A stretch of 64,000 bases of DNA, from assembly GCF_040712315.1 (NCBI RefSeq), contig NC_134019.1, positions 39,585,873 to 39,649,872 of the forward strand. The letters run 5' to 3'. The notes under the pieces were generated by a model. The model was not told the DNA's origin and did no database searches. It worked only from the letters and a program-made list of their open reading frames with translations. Of the stretch, positions 58,224 through 64,000 are shown piece after piece. Made by a program: the position numbers and the translations under genes. Positions within the stretch are counted from its first letter, which is position 1. Every line of letters starts with the position of its first letter. Origin of the DNA: Castanea sativa. Its lineage: Eukaryota > Streptophyta > Magnoliopsida > Fagales > Fagaceae.

Positions 58224-60035
58224 ATGGATAGAGGACAGTCTCTAATTATACCTCCTTTATTTGGTGGCACTAATTATGCATACTGGAAAGTACGCATGAG
58301 AGCTTTCTTGCAGTCATTAGATGAAAAAGTGTGGCAAGCTGTGGAGATAGGCTGGACTAAGCCAAAGGAAGCGCCGGCTGATTGGGATGACACAAAGATC
58401 AAAGTGGCTAACTTCAACAGTAGAGCATTAAATGCCTTATTTAGTGTAGTCACGAATGAGGAGTTCAAGAAGATATCCTCCACTGAAATTGCGAAGGAAG
58501 CATGGACTATTCTCTAGACAACGTATGAAGGAACCAAGGCTGTTAAGGACATAGTTAACTCTGCCTTTAATCTTGGGGAAACCATTCCAAAACCCAAGAT
58601 TGTCAGAAAGGTGCTCAGATTTTTACCAGAGAGATTTCATGCCAAGATCACCGCCATTGAATAATCAAAGGACATTGATCAAATTCCTTTAACAGAACTG
58701 GTTGGCAACTTGCAGACCTATCAATTAGGTTTGTCTAGGATCGAGAAATCAAGTAAGAGCAAAAGCATGGCTTTGAAGGCCAAAAGCAGTGATACTGATG
58801 AGTCTTCTGATGATGAAGATTCTAAGATGAAATCCTACATCACAAGTCAGTTCAAAAAATTCATGAAAAATGCCAATGTGAAAGGAGTCGACAAGGACTG
58901 AAAGCAATCCAATTCTTCACAGTTCAAGAGCCAAGATAAAGGGAAAAAGGATGCTAGGGAGGGCAGTCAGTATATTGTTCCCTCCGGACCAAAATGCTTC
59001 AGATGTCAAGGTTTTGGACACATGAAACAAGAATGTCCAACCTATTTCAAGAGTATTGGGAAAAGCAAGGCCCTTGCTGCTACCTTGAATGACATCGAGC
59101 CTGAGGATGATTCAGATGACAATGATGACGAGGGAATCTTGAATGCCTTCACTACTACAGTTAATCCTATGGATGGGGGTTCAGAAACAGGAGATGATGA
59201 AGAGGACTTGGTGGATTCTAAGTTTGAGAAAATGGACGAACAAGATGACATCCATACAACCTATGAAAAATTGTAGAAAATTTCTGAGAAGCATGAGAAA
59301 CTATATAGGCTGGCCACCAAGAAGTTAAGTGATGTGGAACTTGATCAAGAAAAGCTTCCCACAAAGTTTGACGAAACTAATCAGACCATTGGAGCACTGT
59401 TGTTTGAGAACAATTTCTTGGCTGAAAAGACCAAGAAACTTGAAGTGAAGCCGTTTGAAGTTAGAGCTCAATTGGAGAGGACTTCCAGTGCAAAGCTTGG
59501 TGAGATGCTTAGTTTTCAGAAATCTGCTTCTGATAGAACCTGCTTGGGGTATGACTTCTCTTCCTCTAATATTGCTTCTTCTATTACTACTTTGTTTGTT
59601 TCACTTGTTAATAATGTTGAATCTGAGAATAATGATGTGAAAACTGTTTTACCTAGTGAGAACATAAACAAGGGTAAATCTATCTTAGGAGCACCCCCTA
59701 AGCTTGATAAGAAAGAGACTAAAAACCTTAGGGCTAAGAAGAGCAATAACCAAAAGTCTAAACAAAAGAAGTAACATCTCTGTCATCACTGTGGAGCTAC
59801 TGGTCATAATGGACCCAATTGCTATAAGTGGTTAGCCACTCAATAGAGCAACAATATGATCTCATCTAGAAACCAGAATCAGTTTCCATCCTCTTTTGCT
59901 CCTCTTGGAGATCTTAAAGCCCTCATGTTTCTTTCGAACTTGAATGGTTTCAATTCTTCCCCCTCACTGCTAGATCAAGGGTTTGCTAAACGGAAAGGTT
60001 CTTTCAAGGTGTGGAAGGAAAAAGGCTCTAAGTGA
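58224..60035 (+). pseudogene. Gag-only ORF of family A element with two zinc knuckles
   Basis: One uninterrupted frame, no frameshift over 1.8 kb, but six internal stops (58515 TAG, 58662 TAA, 58899 TGA, 59274 TAG, 59772 TAA, 59844 TAG). Order: UBN2-type gag domain (MDRGQSLIIPPLFGGTNYAY... to ...RFLPERFHAKI), with an in-frame internal deletion after EGTKAVKD; Ser/Asp-rich linker; CCHC knuckle CFRCQGFGHMKQEC (about 58992-59033); acidic region; coiled coil (59280-59500); second knuckle CHHCGATGHNGPNC (59781-59822); tail VWKEKGSK then TGA. No pol follows. The open frame suggests that gag was maintained until fairly recently in a pol-less lineage. Confidence 0.85.
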
Positions 60036-60922
60036 TCTAGTTACTTTTTCTCTCTCCCTCTATATTTTTGTTTTCATTACTTGTGTGCTTTGCTTTCTTG
60101 TTTTTGAGTCAGTCTAGTTTTTATGCTATGCTTTGTTTAACATGTTTTTATTTGTTTGTTTTAAATTTTGCTTTATTTTGTTTTTCATAAAAAAAAATTG
60201 AAAAATAAAAAAAAATACAAAAACAATGTGTTTTTTGTGTACATTGGTACTTGTGTACCTTGGATGGCCATTGAAACAAAGTTTTCTAAACTTTGTATCG
60301 TTTGTAGCTTAGATGAGCATCTCTATGCACAACTAAGCAAGTGAGCTTTGTGGATCATGTTTGTGATGAGTAAGATTAAGTGATCTCTTGTATTTAACAC
60401 TCATATCATTCTTTTTTATGGGAAGGACTAGAAAATCCTATGAGAAAGGCATAAATAACCATCTCACCACTATTGCCTACCAATCATGAAATGACATTTG
60501 TATGCTTCAGCATAGCAAAAGTGAAATGTCAAGAGCTTAACTTAATTGGGTATTTCTTTTCTCTCTCTTGTATGCCCATGCATGATATGCTCAACAAAAG
60601 AAAAATATGCAAAGAAAAATTCAAAGCAAAAATAATCAAAATGCTTTATATATGATTACAAGTGTGTCTTCTAGGAGATGTGGGAGTTATATGATGTACC
60701 TCAAATGTGATAGTCCCCATCAAGCAGTTATGATTGTGTGTGAGTTAAATTGATTTTCTCATAACTCTATAAGAGACCTCGAAAGTAAAGCGTTCCTTAA
60801 AAAACAAATTCGGGTACCTTTTAGGGCAACTCTCTTTTTGGGTAAGTGGTGTGGAGTCTCCACTTATTTTTTTATATAAAAAAAAGAAAAAATAAATACA
60901 TGACTGAATTGTTCTCTTCATT
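60036..60922 (+). other. Post-gag non-coding region of the family A element
   Basis: 60236-60765 aligns with 19201-19740. No ORF is supported; the 60-codon ORF at 60473 lies in the conserved block. The last 150 bases before the LTR differ between elements, and no convincing polypurine tract is seen. Confidence 0.6.
60423..60512 (+). repeat. Conserved post-gag non-coding block, copy 3
   Basis: AAGGACTAGAAAATCCTATG, then GAAAGGCATAAATAACCATC and CCAATCATGA, as at 10864-10954 (minus) and 19392-19482. Confidence 0.75.
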
Positions 60923-61702
60923 TGTTAGGACATATGTGGTTCACTTGTTAAGAACAGATGTCATTCTTTTATGTAATTGGCTAATCCTTTAACAAAACGC
61001 ACTTTGCTTGTATTTGAGTAGATCTAGGATGTTTTTAATACTTCAAGAAAAAAGGTTTCAAGATAAAGTGTTAAAACCATGCAAGTCTGTCCAAGAAACA
61101 AACTGAAGAAGTGTCTGTCATTAAAGCTCAACAGCTAGCATCTATCGAGCTTAAGAAGCTGTTCCAGTCCCGTGGCTTGACAGCTGCTCGACAGCTTCTC
61201 GATAGATGCTATTTGTCGAGATTTAAGAAAAACAGAATTTTAGATCTGTTTTGATTCCAATCCGTGGATATGTCTTTGGGCATTCTTTACTTATAACCTT
61301 AGACATATAAAATGATTATTTTAAGGACCGTCAAAGTAAGCACAAGTTGCACAAGCACTGAGCAAAGTCTGTTCAAGCAATTTGTGACCGGAGACAAAGT
61401 TTGCCCTAGTTCATCTCTATTGTGAAGAAGCTGCTATGTTTGTGCACTTTAGGGTTTTGTAATCAAGCATCTTCTTGATCTCTATCGTGTGGATAAATTG
61501 AAGAACTTTGCAGCCAACATCTTTCTCAAGTTGATGATTAAAGTCCCGTACTGGGATCTACGCAATTGGTTAGTCACGTACTGGGCGCCGTGCATCAAAA
61601 GGAGAGATTGTCACTACAGATCAAGTCCAATTGAGTATTGAGGTAAGGGTTTAACTGTAGGTTGGTAGAAGGTACTGGAATTTCTTTACTTGTAACCGCT
61701 TG
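60923..61702 (+). repeat. Family A LTR, truncated at 3' end
   Basis: Starts TGTTAGGACATATGTGG and parallels 872-1599 and on, to TTACTTGTAACCGCTTG at 61702, where it is cut by the element beginning with TCTAA repeats. Confidence 0.8.
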
Positions 61703-61889
61703 TCTAATCTAATCTAATCTAATCTAATATTATATATAAAAGCAGAAGCCTTTTGTGACAATTAAGGAGGTGTTGACATGTAAATAAAAAAAAGCCGTAT
61801 TGTGTGTGTGGGAGACTCACTTTCATTAAACGTTTTTTACTCACTTTCATTAAACGTTTATTTATTAAAAAAAAAACCGCAAACCCTAA
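61703..61889 (+). mobile_element. Possible Helitron 5' end with (TCTAA)n
   Basis: Four to five TCTAA units lead into TATTATATATAAAAGCAGAAGCC, which resembles plant Helitron 5' starts (TCTATACTATTATATAAAAG). It interrupts a family A LTR. The preceding base is G rather than A, and no 3' end is visible in the window, so this is tentative. Confidence 0.35.
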
Positions 61890-62773
61890 GGCTGCGTTTG
61901 GTTGGGTGTAAAATATTTTTCGGGTGTAAAACAATTTCAGCTGAAAATATTTTCGGGAAAAGAAAATATTTTTAGGTGTTTGGTAACATTTTAAAAAATA
62001 CTTTGAAAAATATTTTCAGGTGTTTGGTTGTGATCTTGAAAATATTATAGAAAATGCATTTTCTATTTGTTGCTCACATTTTCTCACATTTTCTCAACTT
62101 CCAAACAAATATCATTTCCTGATCTAGAACAACAAAACCCAAAAAAAAAAAAAACTCATCAAATTTTCTCAATGAAGCACAACAAAACCCAAAAATACAA
62201 AAAGCTCATCATCAATTTTTCTCAATACAAATCATCAAAAACCAAATCCGGTCAGAGAGAACGAAGACAGAGAGAGAGAGAGAGGCGACTGGCGATGGCG
62301 AAGGGGAGATCGTGCCGGCGCGGAGCGGCGATGGCGAAGGCGAGATCGCGCGGCGTGGCGATGGCGATGGCGAAGGCGAGATCGCGCAGCCCGGCGATGG
62401 CGATGGCAAAGGGGAGATCGCGCCGGCGTGGCGATAGCGATGGCGATGGCGAAGGCGCGATCTCGCCGGCGCGGGTTAGGGCACGATCTCACCGGCGCGG
62501 GCTGGGTGCTCTCTCTCTCTCTCTCTCTCTTCGTGCTCTGTGTCTTTGTTTCTTCGTGCTCTCTCTCTCTCTTCGTGCTCTGTGTGATAATTTTCTGGAA
62601 AATTTCAATTTGAAGGTAAAATAGACATGGAAAACGTTTTACGGGTGGGGAGGGTTTATTTTCCGGTCAATGGGTTTGATTTTCCGTTTGATCAAAATTT
62701 CCGGTGTTGCCAAACACCCGCAAATGCTGAAAACATTTTCCGGAATTGCTTTACTGTCGAAACAAACGCACCC
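61890..62773. mobile_element. PIF/Harbinger-type element with TAA target duplication
   Basis: The ends GGCTGCGTTTGGTT and (reverse complement) GGGTGCGTTTGTTT are inverted, flanked by TAA at 61887-61889 and 62774-62776. The 884-bp body has subterminal TTTTCCGG/TTTTCAGG motifs and no transposase. The centre is GC-rich repeat (see next entry). Confidence 0.65.
62290..62500 (+). repeat. GC-rich imperfect tandem repeats (GATGGCGAAGG / GAGATCGCGC)
   Basis: Units of about 20-45 bp alternating GCGATGGCGAAGGCGAGATC and CGCGCGGCG-like parts. Every frame stays open, producing Arg/Ala/Met-rich ORFs on both strands (62067-62624 plus; 62212-62492 minus). I treat these as repeat artefacts. A CT microsatellite follows (62512-62530). 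Confidence 0.7.
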
Positions 62774-64000
62774 TAAGATGCAAACCCCATTTTCACTCTG
62801 ACTTCCGCCTCTTCTTTGTTACTCCATAGCCGCACATCATAGATCAAAATACCGTGTTCCAGAATCTGATTTTAACTTCTTCGCTGCAACTTCATAGCCA
62901 CACAAATCCGAATACTGTGTTCCAGACCAACAAACATACAAAAAAAGAAAATCGAAAAGGAAGTGAAAAAAAAAGATTCTATTTGTCTTCTGCAACAGTG
63001 AAATATCTTCCAATAGTCCCAAAAAAAAAAAAAAAAACGCAGATACAAAGAGAGAAGGAGAAACTTTGTAAGCCCTCGACGTCTGTTCCCTTGCCAGACT
63101 TAGAGCACAGGAAACATAGAGAAAGAAAAATCAAACATTAAAACATCCAAAGAGAATGTGGAGAGCAAACGATAGAGAGAAATTCAGTCAGGCATAGAAA
63201 ATGGAGGGAGAAAAAAATCTGAGAAGGCAATCACACTTCTGCCTTCGTCAAACCCCGTACCCTACACCGGTATAGTTTCTGTTTTTTAGTTCTTTAAATT
63301 TGGGGTCAAATATGATTTAGGTCTTGGTATTTTGGTTAGATTGGATTGAATTTAGGTTTTGGCTTAGGTTCGGTTTTGAGTAAGGAATTTGGTTTATAAT
63401 GGTTTTTAATATCAGTTATTTGGTTTTTCTTTGGGATATTTGGGTTCAATTTGTTTTGGCTATATGTCTTTACTCTTCAAATCTTTATGGATCAATTTGG
63501 TGCTGCATCTCAACAAAAATGTTATCATTTGCTGTTTCTGTTTCGTTCAACAAAAACTAACAAAAAAAAGGAAATTCTTCCCTCTTCACGCTCTGTTTGT
63601 TTCGTTTCTGCAACTCCATATACACAAGGTTAGTATAACATTGTTATTTTTCCTGTTTCGAATACTCTTTCTGTGTAGTTTTCCAAATTCAGCCCACTTT
63701 CTTTCCATTTGCATGTTCCATTCCAAACCAACAGACATAGGAAGAAGAAAATCCAAAATCGTAAACCAATTCTGTGGCTTCAGAAATTGAAAAGAACCCT
63801 CCTTTTTTTATCAGCATCTCTTACAATCTGATCCATTTTGCAACTATCAAATTTTCCAAAAAAATGCATTTGTGTTTGATCTTTCATTGAACGAATATTG
63901 ATTCTTGGCTTAGATTTTATTCGACAATGAATTGGGCCACAATAGATTTTATTGGTAAGCTCATATAAATATTCAAATCTTGCAATATGTGTTTCGTTGT
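62774..64000. other. Terminal region, no supported gene
   Basis: 62820-62925 contains a direct duplication of the form CATAGCC(G/A)CACA...ATAC(C/T)GTGTTCCAGA. 63020-63200 is purine-rich, leader-like. The ORF 63431-63790 lacks coding features I recognise. The region may belong to the element that starts at 61703. Confidence 0.35.

Noticed and set aside
62067..62624. 185-codon Arg/Ala/Met-rich ORF
   Set aside because: Generated by the GC-rich tandem repeat inside a Harbinger-type element; antisense frames are open too.
1..64000. CRISPR arrays, bacterial operons, tRNA or rRNA genes
   Set aside because: None seen. Repeats are LTRs, microsatellites and tandem units of transposons; tRNA-like boxes belong to SINEs or primer-binding sites.

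Overview
The window is plant nuclear DNA, almost certainly from a woody eudicot. It is AT-rich and dominated by nested LTR retrotransposons, with Helitron-, MULE-, Harbinger- and SINE-like elements. The one convincing host gene is a CC-NB-LRR disease-resistance gene. A Fagaceae-like genome would fit the element families, but that is only an inference.

Layout. 1-12791 is a minus-strand LTR element (family B, Sirevirus-like features). It contains a plus-strand family A solo LTR (872-9953, target duplication AATAG), which contains a complete but decayed Ty1/copia element (1600-9662, target duplication AAGGG). 12.8-16.4 kb holds a MITE, an LTR fragment, a LINE 3' remnant and a second MITE. 16377-17966 is a large near-perfect palindrome made from family A LTR sequence, followed by a gag-only retroelement derivative (to about 20.3 kb). 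20.3-34.1 kb is intergenic: two SINEs, a MULE-like element with 100-bp inverted ends (27176-29127), a second possible DNA element, an inverted-orientation family A LTR, and a dispersed segmental duplication.

34167-49988 is one minus-strand CNL gene (RPP8/RPP13-like). Exon 1 is 48965-49988 and exon 2 is 34167-35797. The splice sites and phase match, giving a predicted 884-residue protein with no stop. The 13.2-kb intron contains a family B solo LTR (37057-37920, target duplication ACACC) and a complete Ty3/gypsy element of the dual-RNase-H (Tat-like) type (38130-47734, target duplication ATATT). The gypsy gag-pol frame is nearly collinear but carries about 27 internal stops, 21 of them TAG. 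Its 3' region has a spliced antisense ORF that lies in the same transcriptional sense as the resistance gene. A truncated copy of the CNL 5' end lies just upstream (50808-50960).

52117-55849 is a minus-strand non-autonomous Helitron with canonical ends and a 1-kb internal inverted repeat. 56763-61702 is a chimera of family B and family A elements with another gag-only reading frame. 61703-64000 has a possible Helitron 5' end and a Harbinger-type element with GC-rich internal repeats.

The most unusual signals are: the CNL gene that appears intact across a 13-kb transposon-filled intron; the TAG-biased decay of the gypsy element; a non-coding block conserved after gag in three elements whose LTRs differ; and the 733/733-base palindrome, whose right arm has copied the left arm's flanking DNA.
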